A stretch of 64,000 bases of DNA, from NCBI GenBank assembly GCA_022925895.1, contig JAKSYS010000316.1, positions 1 to 64,000 on the forward strand. Reading direction: 5' to 3'. This document shows positions 10,925-20,600 of this stretch, piece after piece (positions within the stretch are counted from its first letter, which is position 1; each line of letters begins with the position of its first letter). Below the pieces are notes generated by a model. That model was given only the letters and a program-made list of their open reading frames with translations. It ran no database searches and was not told where the DNA came from. The translations under genes and the position numbers were made by a program. The DNA is from Fragilaria crotonensis. Taxonomy: Eukaryota > Bacillariophyta > Fragilariophyceae > Fragilariales > Fragilariaceae.

Positions 10925-13900
10925 ATGGCGTTCCAATGGTCTTGCAGCTCATGCACATACAAACATAAAGCGCCAGGAAATCGCTGCGTCATGTGTGGCA
11001 ACCTTAGAAATGCATCGGCAAAGGAAATGCAAGCTTTCATTCAAGGAAAGACAATATCTAAGTCTACTGCGTCGAAGGGTGAAGATAATTCAGAAATGTA
11101 CAAATCGTCGCAATTGATGTGCGATCGACATCAACCAATCAATCCATACGCGTCCAAAAGCAACAACCAGCAAGCATCAAAATCGACGAGACACGATAAT
11201 GCTGTGACTAATCCTCGACATCAGAATATGATTCTGGAAGATAACCAGCCGCCAAAACCACAAAATGGACCTGAATATGCACATTCTTGTACAACGCCGT
11301 CGCTTGAAACATATCAAACTACACGAATGCCCTTGCAATGCCTACCGCAAAACTTCGGTCAACAAGCCGCTAGACTACCGTCCGCTGATGACGATCAACC
11401 CTCAATGGTGGAAAAGACTGTCAACCCATTTGTTCTGGCGGCTCATCGACCACAGACCTATCAAGTTGGTCCAGTGCTGCTAGACGTCGCAGCAGCTAAG
11501 GAATGGATTTATCCAGTGCATCCAGACTATCCCGTACGTGATTATCAATTGGAAATATCTCAAACGGCGATTCAGTACAACACACTCGTGTCGCTTCCGA
11601 CAGGTTTGGGCAAGACCTTGATCGCCGCTGTCGTGTTGTACAATTACTATCGTTGGTTCCCTAATGGCGGCAAGGTCGTATTCTTGGCGCCAACCCTGCC
11701 GTTGGTTGATCAGCAGGTCAAGGCATGCTACCAAATCATGGGCATTCCCGCCTGTGATACAGCGGTCTTGAACGGAAAGGTACCTGCGTCGACCCGTGAG
11801 TCCTTGTGGCAAGAACGCCGTGTCTTCTTTTGCACTCCACAGACGGTAGAAAAAGACATTGAAGCAGGACGCTGTCCTGCGTCACAAGTGGTATGCCTTG
11901 TGCTAGATGAAGCTCATAAGGCCATGGGGAACTTCGCCTACACTAAGGTTGTGGAATTGTGCGAAGTTGCGGGCGCACATTTTCGAGTTCTAGGACTTAG
12001 CGCCACGCCCGGCGCCAAGGTGCAACAAGTCCAAAAGGTGATTGACGCGTTGCGGATAACGAGATTGGAAGCCAGATCGGAAGAGGAAGTCAAGGAGTAC
12101 ATTCACGAGCGACACAATGAAATCGTGGTTGTGAAAAAGCGCTCCATATGCCATGATATAGAACAAAGATTCCATGCCTTAATTGAACCCATCATGACGA
12201 AGCTACGAGCTAATACCAATATCCGTCAGAAAATCGGATCCTCTGACCACACCTTGACGTCGTTTTGCATTCATCGTGCTCGACAACATCATCATGAAAC
12301 AACATCAGATCATCGTTTCGATGGATATTTTGTTGCTGCGCAGAAGCTCATTGACGCTCGATCAAATTTGTTTTCCCACGGGATTGGGTCTGTTCGTGCT
12401 AAACTTCTAGAACTGCGCAACACGCCTCAGAGAGGAGTTCTTTCTTCAGTTGCCAAGAGCCCTGAATTTGAAGCGCTAGTGGAGGCTGTGATTTCCGCAT
12501 CCTCTGGAAAGCACTCGCAAGAAACAGCTGAAGACAAGAAAGGCAACAATCCCAAACTGGAGAAGCTCGACGAAATTCTGAGAGAACATTTTCTTCGCGC
12601 GGATGCATCTGGATATACTACTCGCGCTATTGTTTTTTCCCAGTGGCGCGACAGCGTCAGTGAGATTGTCGATGTTCTCTCTCTGAGTCAACCCTTGATT
12701 CGGCCTCGCCATTTTGTTGGACAATCGTCAGGTTCTGCCAATAAAGTAGGGTCGATGAAGGGTATGCCACAAAAAGTGCAGCAACAAGTGATTCGCGACT
12801 TTCAAGAGGGAACTTTCAACGTCCTCGTTTGCACTTGTATTGGCGAGGAAGGGCTAGATATTGGCGAAGTTGACTTGATCGTCAACTACGATACTCTACG
12901 ATCTCCGATTCGAATGATTCAGCGCGTTGGGCGGACAGGCCGCAAGCGGGATGGACGAGTTGTATGTTTGATATCCGAGGGACAAGAGCAAAAGGATATG
13001 ATTCGATCCAAAAACAATGAGAAGTCACTGCAACGAGCGCTGCGACGCTCTGACAATTTCAAGTTGCGACCCAACCGCGTCATGTTTCCAGAGGAGCCCA
13101 GGTTGGTGAAAAGGACCATGGTCGTGACGGAAAAGCTTCGACTATCTCAAGTGGGAGGTCACGCAGCGCCTCTACGAACGAAGAAAGAAACTCCCTTCGA
13201 TTTAATAGAAAACTGGAAGTTGTCGGCGCAAGTGGAGAGCATCCGCTTTCAAACTTTTGGACCCATGGTTGGCGTCACAGCCGGTACCACGTCATTTCCG
13301 GTATGTCTAAGGCGAAAACTGGTTCGTGCCCGCGCAAAATCACATGCCTTGGTCAGTGCCTCAGCCAAAAGAACTGCGCGCTGGGCTCACACCGGAACCT
13401 CCAGTCTTCTACTTCTTAGGATCGAAGCACTTTCCGAAGAGAAGGGGCGATTGACAACAGTGCGGAAGGGTCGTATTGCTGATCGAGACTCTGTGGGACT
13501 CTTTCCGATCGAGGGCACAAAATGTTCCTTAGCGAACGTGATCATCAAACGAGGATGGAATGAACGAGTTCCTCTTCCAACTTTGGCACACATCAAGCCC
13601 GTGTCAGCAATACCGCTGACGGAGCCACAGAAAGGCGATGTTAATGTTATGCAGATCAACATTGATGGAGGGCCGCAGCGTAGCCCGCTCTTGAAGAGTT
13701 CGAATCAACCTCTCGGCCATCAGCCTACAATGGTGAACTTCAACCCATTTCTTTCGCACAAGGAGAAGCAGGTTTCCGAGGAATTCGATCCCATCTGCGA
13801 AAGTCCTCTAGGCGCCGTGGTAAGGAGTACCGACGAACGGCCATCGCAAGCTGTTCAGTTCAAGCTGCCGACTCCACCGGTCTCAAGTAGCGAAAGCGAC

Positions 13901-16288
13901 GACGACGACGAATTGGGAGGGGAATCAGTGAGTGACTTCAATGCAATTTCGACTCCTGTCGTTCCAGCGCTAGAAATCAAATTTCCCACTCCGAATTTGA
14001 TCAAATATTTTGAAATTGAGCCCCCTAATGTCGCACAGAAAGGAGAAATGCGTTCAATAGCGAAGATGGAAAGAGCGGAAGATGTTTCAGGGTGTCAAGC
14101 TGGTTCACGTTCCCATTCTTTGGAAGGACAGCAAAGTGTATCCGGACAAAGTCCATTGGATATCGGGAGTCCTCGAACCTCTTCGGCTCAGTTCGTGTTG
14201 CTTCCAACCCAAGATTCATCATCATCTGAAGGAAGTGAATGCGCAGATGGCGAAAGATCAGTGGTTTCGGATAAACGGACCTTCCTGACGGAAGACGCAT
14301 TATCCGGAGCACCGCAACACAATGAATTAAGGCGGATGGAAGTAAAGGAAGGCGAAGTAGATCCACGAACTTTCGTAAATGGACATGCCTCCCGCGAAGG
14401 CAATCAGAGCGGACTTCCGAACCACGTGTTCGTCCGAACGACATCAGGTATTCCAGCACCATCAAACGAAACCTCCTTCAACGCCGACCTTGTCGATACC
14501 CCGAACAGCACAAGTCAGAGTGGGAAGCAAGTGAACTTGTTCGCCTCATTGCCGTCTCAACCAACGTCAAGACAACTTGAAGTGATAGAATCGGAATTCG
14601 AATTCCATGAAAGCAGCCCGGAACTGGTGACTCGCAGATCAAGGGCGGTATCAAGAAAGGATGTAATCATGACGCAACAAATCGAAACAACACCATGTAG
14701 TCGCGACAATGTGGACACTCCAAAGGCGAGGCAGGAACTTTGCGAGGTTACAGATATTCTAGTTGACACGCCACTTGCTAAGACAGGTCGATTGAAAGAA
14801 ACGCAAGATCTAGACGCAAGCGACATCACTTGTGCAGTCTGTCATTGTGGCGATTCTAACCACGCCGATCCAATTGTTCTCTGCGACGGCGCGAACAACA
14901 TCCAATGCGACCACGCCGTGCATTCCTCTTGTTACTCACTCGAAATATCTATGTTGAATCGACTGGGTGAATGGCGCTGCGATGTTTGTCAGCTTAAGAG
15001 CGCAGCTAAGGCCTTGGCCATCAACCCGAAATGCTTGGTGTGCCAAGTACCAGGCGGAATTTTGAAGCATTCCTCGTTGACACGAACAGGTGTGTGGGTT
15101 CACCCATTCTGCATGACCTGGACTGACGACGACGCAACCATTTCGTGCGATTTCTGCTCCTTTCCTGGAGCATTAACTTGTTCCTTCGAGTTGTGCACGC
15201 GAGCAGCCCATCCACACTGCGTGAGAGACATCGCTACAGACAAATGTTGGCTGACGGTAGTCGACACCGAGGAGAAATCCAACGCAATTTTTTGCTTCCA
15301 ACACCGGAAGGAGCAGGATTCTTTTTATCGCTTCTGCCCAGTTGAGGAGGAAACGAGGATGCCGAAATGCTTTGTGTTGCCATCTTGTCGCGTTGAGAAG
15401 TTGAACTCGAGTAGGTGTACAAAGCGCCAGCGGTCGATGCCCGACGCCTATCCGGCTGGAATGGGTTGGTATGACAAGGTAATAATCAAAGACCGAAATG
15501 GGAAGAAAGCCCCACGCGTGAGAGGAGAGCCCTCGCCAGATCAGAACGATCGACGCCGGAGAGTCCAACAGAACTTGATAAGGAGACACCGGGGAATGCT
15601 CAATTCGTCGTTCATACATAGCGAGGCCGATATTGACTCTGACGAAGATGTTGAAGGGGACGAAGAGGAATCTGATCTTCGGCGTATTGACGAAGAAGAG
15701 GAGTTGGCAGCGCTTGACTTTATCAACGATTCCTCACAGCTCGGAACATACACTCAGGACGTGCTTGATCGTGTCGACAACGAGGACGGCGAGTCGATTT
15801 CGGTACATCGTCGATTGGACATCGAGAACGAGAGGAAGCGCCAATTCTCGACGCCGATCCTAAACCGCAGAATGATTCGAAAACGAACAGAAAGTGGTGG
15901 AAGCGACGCAAGGGAGGAATCACAAAACAGTGGGGCTAGTCGATCATCGTTGAAGGGTCTAGGAAACTGTCACTTCATTCGAAGCGTCATCGAACACGCA
16001 AGACGAGGAGGAGACGCGGACGACATTGAAGAAGTCTACAACGAAGTCGAACAAGAAGTCGCACTCGAAGAAGAGGAGGGAGTTGATGACGATTCGCAAA
16101 TAATTCCATCTGACATACCCTTTGTTCTAGAGTATGTCCCTTCCGACGAGGAGGAGGACTGTGGGGTTCATGGCGGAGATCGATCGCCTCCGATAGTGCC
16201 ACCGCCACCTGGCCTGACAGTCGAGCAGAGAGCTCGCATGGAAGAGAAGAGGCTGGAGGCGCTTGCACGGCGTCAAGGAAAGGTATGA
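10925..16288 (+). CDS. FANCM: FANCM/Mph1-type DEAH helicase with RanBP2 zinc finger and PHD-ePHD module
   Basis: One uninterrupted frame of 1787 aa from the ATG at 10925; the open frame reaches about 100 bp further upstream but without an ATG. Order of parts: RanBP2-type zinc finger at residues 4-24 (Trp-x-Cys-x2-Cys then Asn-x-Cys-x2-Cys); helicase motif I LPTGLGKT at about 224; DEAH box at about 328; LGLSATPG motif III just after; helicase C domain with a GEEGLDIG segment and motif VI QRVGRTGRK at about 666; a long polar middle; a PHD finger at about 1300-1360; an extended PHD (Cys2-His-Cys, then Cys/His cluster) at about 1365-1460; then an acidic tail with a Phe-Ile-Asn-Asp-Ser-Ser-Gln motif that resembles FANCM tails. 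FANCM-family translocases remodel stalled forks and D-loops. PHD/ePHD modules usually read histone H3 tails, so this protein may be tied to chromatin; that is inference. No C-terminal ERCC4-like nuclease is seen. The stop is 160 bp from the stop of the convergent hydrolase gene. Confidence 0.85.
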   Translation: MAFQWSCSSCTYKHKAPGNRCVMCGNLRNASAKEMQAFIQGKTISKSTASKGEDNSEMYKSSQLMCDRHQPINPYASKSNNQQASKSTRHDNAVTNPRHQNMILEDNQPPKPQNGPEYAHSCTTPSLETYQTTRMPLQCLPQNFGQQAARLPSADDDQPSMVEKTVNPFVLAAHRPQTYQVGPVLLDVAAAKEWIYPVHPDYPVRDYQLEISQTAIQYNTLVSLPTGLGKTLIAAVVLYNYYRWFPNGGKVVFLAPTLPLVDQQVKACYQIMGIPACDTAVLNGKVPASTRESLWQERRVFFCTPQTVEKDIEAGRCPASQVVCLVLDEAHKAMGNFAYTKVVELCEVAGAHFRVLGLSATPGAKVQQVQKVIDALRITRLEARSEEEVKEYIHERHNEIVVVKKRSICHDIEQRFHALIEPIMTKLRANTNIRQKIGSSDHTLTSFCIHRARQHHHETTSDHRFDGYFVAAQKLIDARSNLFSHGIGSVRAKLLELRNTPQRGVLSSVAKSPEFEALVEAVISASSGKHSQETAEDKKGNNPKLEKLDEILREHFLRADASGYTTRAIVFSQWRDSVSEIVDVLSLSQPLIRPRHFVGQSSGSANKVGSMKGMPQKVQQQVIRDFQEGTFNVLVCTCIGEEGLDIGEVDLIVNYDTLRSPIRMIQRVGRTGRKRDGRVVCLISEGQEQKDMIRSKNNEKSLQRALRRSDNFKLRPNRVMFPEEPRLVKRTMVVTEKLRLSQVGGHAAPLRTKKETPFDLIENWKLSAQVESIRFQTFGPMVGVTAGTTSFPVCLRRKLVRARAKSHALVSASAKRTARWAHTGTSSLLLLRIEALSEEKGRLTTVRKGRIADRDSVGLFPIEGTKCSLANVIIKRGWNERVPLPTLAHIKPVSAIPLTEPQKGDVNVMQINIDGGPQRSPLLKSSNQPLGHQPTMVNFNPFLSHKEKQVSEEFDPICESPLGAVVRSTDERPSQAVQFKLPTPPVSSSESDDDDELGGESVSDFNAISTPVVPALEIKFPTPNLIKYFEIEPPNVAQKGEMRSIAKMERAEDVSGCQAGSRSHSLEGQQSVSGQSPLDIGSPRTSSAQFVLLPTQDSSSSEGSECADGERSVVSDKRTFLTEDALSGAPQHNELRRMEVKEGEVDPRTFVNGHASREGNQSGLPNHVFVRTTSGIPAPSNETSFNADLVDTPNSTSQSGKQVNLFASLPSQPTSRQLEVIESEFEFHESSPELVTRRSRAVSRKDVIMTQQIETTPCSRDNVDTPKARQELCEVTDILVDTPLAKTGRLKETQDLDASDITCAVCHCGDSNHADPIVLCDGANNIQCDHAVHSSCYSLEISMLNRLGEWRCDVCQLKSAAKALAINPKCLVCQVPGGILKHSSLTRTGVWVHPFCMTWTDDDATISCDFCSFPGALTCSFELCTRAAHPHCVRDIATDKCWLTVVDTEEKSNAIFCFQHRKEQDSFYRFCPVEEETRMPKCFVLPSCRVEKLNSSRCTKRQRSMPDAYPAGMGWYDKVIIKDRNGKKAPRVRGEPSPDQNDRRRRVQQNLIRRHRGMLNSSFIHSEADIDSDEDVEGDEEESDLRRIDEEEELAALDFINDSSQLGTYTQDVLDRVDNEDGESISVHRRLDIENERKRQFSTPILNRRMIRKRTESGGSDAREESQNSGASRSSLKGLGNCHFIRSVIEHARRGGDADDIEEVYNEVEQEVALEEEEGVDDDSQIIPSDIPFVLEYVPSDEEEDCGVHGGDRSPPIVPPPPGLTVEQRARMEEKRLEALARRQGKV

Positions 16289-16447
16289 CTTCCGACCCAC
16301 ACGAAGCCTGCGTTACACGATCAGTCGATTCCACAACTGTAGATATCTCAATGCGACTCATGCTATCGAAATGTTGAGTCCTGAAATAAGTGAAGGGTAA
16401 GGCCCGTTAACATACACGCATAAAGCAACAAGCGTGAAGACTAGTGG

Positions 16448-17326
16448 TCATGCTATTCTGCGTAACAGCCAAGAAACAATGTCATTCTCAATCTGGCTCC
16501 GGAGTGGTTCCTTCTCACACAACATACCATGCAGTGCGTCGTATTCTTTCAGTGTCTTGTCCGTACTAGAGGCCGCTAGTATGAGTTCATCAATTCCCGC
16601 ATTGTCAACGACGTAATCTTCCTCTGCCATGAGACACAGGAGTGGAGCTCGTATGCGCCCCAATGCCGCTCGTAACATTAGCGTCAATTCTACGCACGTC
16701 ATAGCACTCGCGGCCCGTAGGCTTCCTTGATAGTGGAATGGATCTCGCAACACTTCGTCTTTGCGCTCCTCGTCTCGAAACTGGTAGTGCGCCACCTTGG
16801 AAAGGCGTGAATTCGTCAACCCCAATTTAGGTGTCCAACGCGCTAATCGTCGAAGCATCCAGAGTTGCAGGGGTGAAATTGGGAGTGAGACCATGGGAGC
16901 CAGCAGCACTAACCCTGCCACAGTTGTAATCTCTAGTGACAACAAGAGTGCCACTGCACCGCCCATACTAGTCCCAGCGAAGAAAAGAGGCAACCCAGGC
17001 GAATGTTGCTGCGCGAAGTTGACCAAATGCATCCCCTCCTGCAACAGTTCTTCTGGTGAAGAAAGGAAGCCTCGCGGTCCAAAGCTTTGACCATGCCCGG
17101 AAAAATCCATAGAGTATACCATCAACTGCTGTGCAACCAGCAGCTCGGCGAGATAGCGCACTGTGGGGAAAAGCCCATGCCCTCCAAGTCCATGAAAGAG
17201 TACGATCACCGCTCGAGTAGATGAGTTCGTGGGAGACCAAATATGAATTAAGCAATCAACGCCGCCGGGAGTCTTCGTCCACTCGTGTCGAAGCTCAGCT
17301 GTAGGTTCTTCTTTGGCTCCCGCCAT
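16448..17326 (-). CDS. Alpha/beta hydrolase, monoglyceride-lipase-like
   Basis: A 292-aa single-exon protein if it starts at the ATG at 17324-17326 (MAGAKEEP); a slightly longer open frame lacks an ATG. It is a serine hydrolase of the Hydrolase_4 type: oxyanion-hole motif HGLGGHG at about residue 47, nucleophile elbow GTSMGG at about 120, a probable acid in the Ala-Glu-Glu-Asp-Tyr-Val-Val-Asp segment and the catalytic His in Leu-His-Gly-Met near the C-terminus. This family includes monoacylglycerol lipases and lysophospholipases, which free a fatty acid from a lipid head group. No signal peptide is visible, so it is probably cytosolic. The gene is convergent with the FANCM-type helicase gene. 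The exact substrate cannot be inferred. Confidence 0.8.
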   Translation of the reverse strand: MAGAKEEPTAELRHEWTKTPGGVDCLIHIWSPTNSSTRAVIVLFHGLGGHGLFPTVRYLAELLVAQQLMVYSMDFSGHGQSFGPRGFLSSPEELLQEGMHLVNFAQQHSPGLPLFFAGTSMGGAVALLLSLEITTVAGLVLLAPMVSLPISPLQLWMLRRLARWTPKLGLTNSRLSKVAHYQFRDEERKDEVLRDPFHYQGSLRAASAMTCVELTLMLRAALGRIRAPLLCLMAEEDYVVDNAGIDELILAASSTDKTLKEYDALHGMLCEKEPLRSQIENDIVSWLLRRIA

Positions 17327-17690
17327 TGCAGGAAGTCTTTCTAATGAATTCGCATTTGGTGAGTGGCAATGTCTCAAGTTTCAAATGTGAACCCTCACCG
17401 ATCGACCGATGGGTCTGCCTTACAATATCTCCTGTGTCCCATACCCATACTGTATGATGTATGATACATCGAATATACTCCATAGCATGCGGCCGTTGAA
17501 TTCGGGCTTCTTGGTACTCGTACGGCTTTCTGTCTCCTTTACGTTTTAATGTACATGTACTCCACACTCCACACCTTTCTCTTAAAAAGTACTTGTACTC
17601 TCCGCGTACCTACAGGTTAAGTGGGATGCCAGTGGTTAGACGGACAGTACCCAGTACTAGCAAGAGTCGGGGGTCACTACCTATCATCGG
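17327..17690. other. Spacer between hydrolase gene and DIRS-like element
   Basis: Upstream side of the hydrolase gene; no other gene is visible. The left border of the neighbouring retroelement is not sharply defined and may lie anywhere from about 17640 to 17780. Confidence 0.3.
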
Positions 17691-20600
17691 CAGATGTCAT
17701 CGGCGTTTCGGGTCGGGAATGTGTCACCATCCGGCCAAGAATACGAGGCGATGACGATCAACGATGAAGAATAGTTTACGGCTCAGCGTTTTTACGCTGA
17801 GTTCATGAAGGACCGACCATCTGGTACAAGAACAACAAAGGCTACTTGTTACCTGGTTACTCAGGATCTTGGGATTACCTCAAGTCCGGTTACTCAAGAT
17901 CAAGCAACAAGTTCCTGGTTGGGTGTACTTCGGTATTATCCTCACTTGTTTGGATTTTGACCTTCGCCCTCGGACCGTACATCCAAGGTTGTTTCGTCTT
18001 TATTTCCTTTCATTTGATTCGACTCCATCTGCGCTCACGTGTTGTACTCAAGCTTTAGATCTCAGGATATTATGGCAGGATACGTGGAGCACCAATTCGA
18101 AAACCATCCATCGGTGTCAACCGAGTTCATTCGTTTCTTGGCTACGAATTCGGGATCCGAAAAGGTTGAACAGCTGGCGGAATCAATGAAGACGGTGAAA
18201 GAATTGGCGACAAAGGCTTCAACAGAGGCAAGAGCGGCAGGCACCAAGTCCGACACGGCGTCAACGAAGACTGCGTCCTTAGCAACAGAGTTGACCGCAG
18301 CCATTCGCAGAATTAAGACATTGGAGGATCGGACAAGAGGATGACAGGGTCGAGGAGGAAAGGGGGAAAGGACGGCGTCGGAAGACTGCCGAACGAATGT
18401 TAGTAGTTTGGTGGTCCAGATATTTGAACCTACAACTAATAAAAACATCGTCACCAGAAACCAACGGAACCCCCTCCCTCCTCTTTTAAATGATACCCCT
18501 GTAGTGCCAAGGTTGAAAGAAGTAAGGCGTGGCTTCAGGGCAGGTGTGACTCCCAAATCGTGCGGCGTATTATTCGAGAGGTGCCCAGTGTGGCTGTGGA
18601 CCCTCCGACCTGCTGAATGGCACACCATCGTCATGACTGGGCCGGATGAAAAACGGTTAAAGGACAGCTACCCAACGACCTGGGAGAGGTTCAAACGAAG
18701 CATCAAGCCTGCACTTGACGTTAGCAACGGCGAAGGGTTACCCGAGGCGGTTGATGTGTGGTGGATAAGCGGGTCTGGCGCATTTTGCGAAAACGTGGGA
18801 CTAGTACCCGCATCAGACCGGAGAGTGACTTGGATAGCAGATGGCGGTCGACGCACTCCTAAATCCATCGGTACGTGGAAATGGTACAGAGTGTCGCATC
18901 AAAACGTAGGAGGAGTCACCAATGCAAGAGGATCGTTTGGGGTCATGGGGATGGATCGACTCACTCTAGATCCTGATCTGCCTCGAACGTTGGGTCATGT
19001 GGTAAAGTACTCGCTGAGAGCTACTCCGTGCGAACGTACGATTTCAGAGGACCACTACACAGTCCACGATCGCCTGAGTTTGGGGAGGATCGAGCTTCCA
19101 ATTGTTTACGAAACGCATTTTTCCCGAACCGGTTGGGGGAAGAGGAGTCTAGACGACTGTGAACTGGCTCTGGCTTTCGAGTTGCCTGACTTCGTGACAT
19201 GGGATATCAAATTCGTTACGGAAATTGTTCCGTTGCAAATGATGCGGGCGGTGATGGATGAGATAATCTCTCAATTGACGCCTCCGGGAGAGGCTTCGAA
19301 ACGCTTGAAAATCTCCCACACACCAGCATCCTCTATCTGTTCAGAGGCGGATCGGCACTGGATCCCAGCCTTACGCAAGTGGCTCCCTGGGTCATGGTCC
19401 GAGTTCCCAATTTCAGAGCAAGCGGTCAAGTCTGACGATGCTACGGTCAACGTGTCTCCTGGCACTCTCGGATTCAACTGGTTTTACCATGGTGTCGCAC
19501 ACGTTTGATACGATTATTCGAGGATCTTGGGTTGCGGCGATGGAAACGCAACATCACGCGTTCCTTTCGGGACTACCTGTCAACGACTTACGGCGACCAG
19601 TGGCCTGCAAGGTTAGCCCAGATTCGCCAGGCTCGGCTTGGGAAGAAGCGAGATCTGGGAATGAGGTCCAACATTGCCCTCAAGCGAAGGAAAACATGTG
19701 GGGACTCTGTCAATAGGGGGGTTGGTCCGTCGGTCACGGAACGGGCTGCCGGTCTCGACAACAATAGGAACACGGAAAGGCCTCCCGCGTTCGACACTTT
19801 CGACAATGATACGGGCAGCGAACTGTTTGCCGACGTGACCAAAGGATGTGCTGTACTGGCGCAAATTTTAGCAAGTTCCTGGTGGGAATGGTCTAGCGGT
19901 TCTGCGTTGTGCTTCTGGCGGTGGAATGGATTGGAGCAGGTGCGAGCAGCAAGGGATGGAATGGAAATCTTTGTGGCCGCTCCGTTACCGAGGGGGCGCG
20001 GATCCAAAAACAAAATGCGATTGCCACCAGACGTTCGCAAGATGGTAGCCTCAAAACTGGACACTATGTTCCTCCGTTCCTACTTAGAGGAAGGGTATGT
20101 GGAAAGCAAGGTTCATTTCTTCGGCGTCCCGAAAGGCGAAGACGACATCCGGGTCGTCTTCGATGGCACGTCCAGTGGTCTAAATGAGTGTCTATGGGCC
20201 CCAAACTTTTATCTGCCTACCTCCCGAGCAGCGTCTACCATGCTCACGTTTTCAACTTGGATGGCGGACGCAGACTTCGGCGAAATGTTCCACAACTTCC
20301 CGATGCCAGAACGTATCAGGAAATCTTCGGGGGTCGATACAACGCAAATGGTCCCTTTTATGACCTCCCCGGTGGCGGTGGGGAAGCATGGTCTGTGTCT
20401 CCTGCGGTGGTCAAGGCTATTCATGGGAATGAGACCGAGTCCCTACAACGCAGTGCGTTTCTACTATTGGGGAGAAGAGTTTATCCGTGGGAACCCCAGC
20501 TCTCCTGACAATGCGACTCGCTACGACCGCGTCATCCTAAACTTGCCGTGCATGGAAACATACGACCCGCGACAACCCAAGGTGATGAAATGGTCTGACT

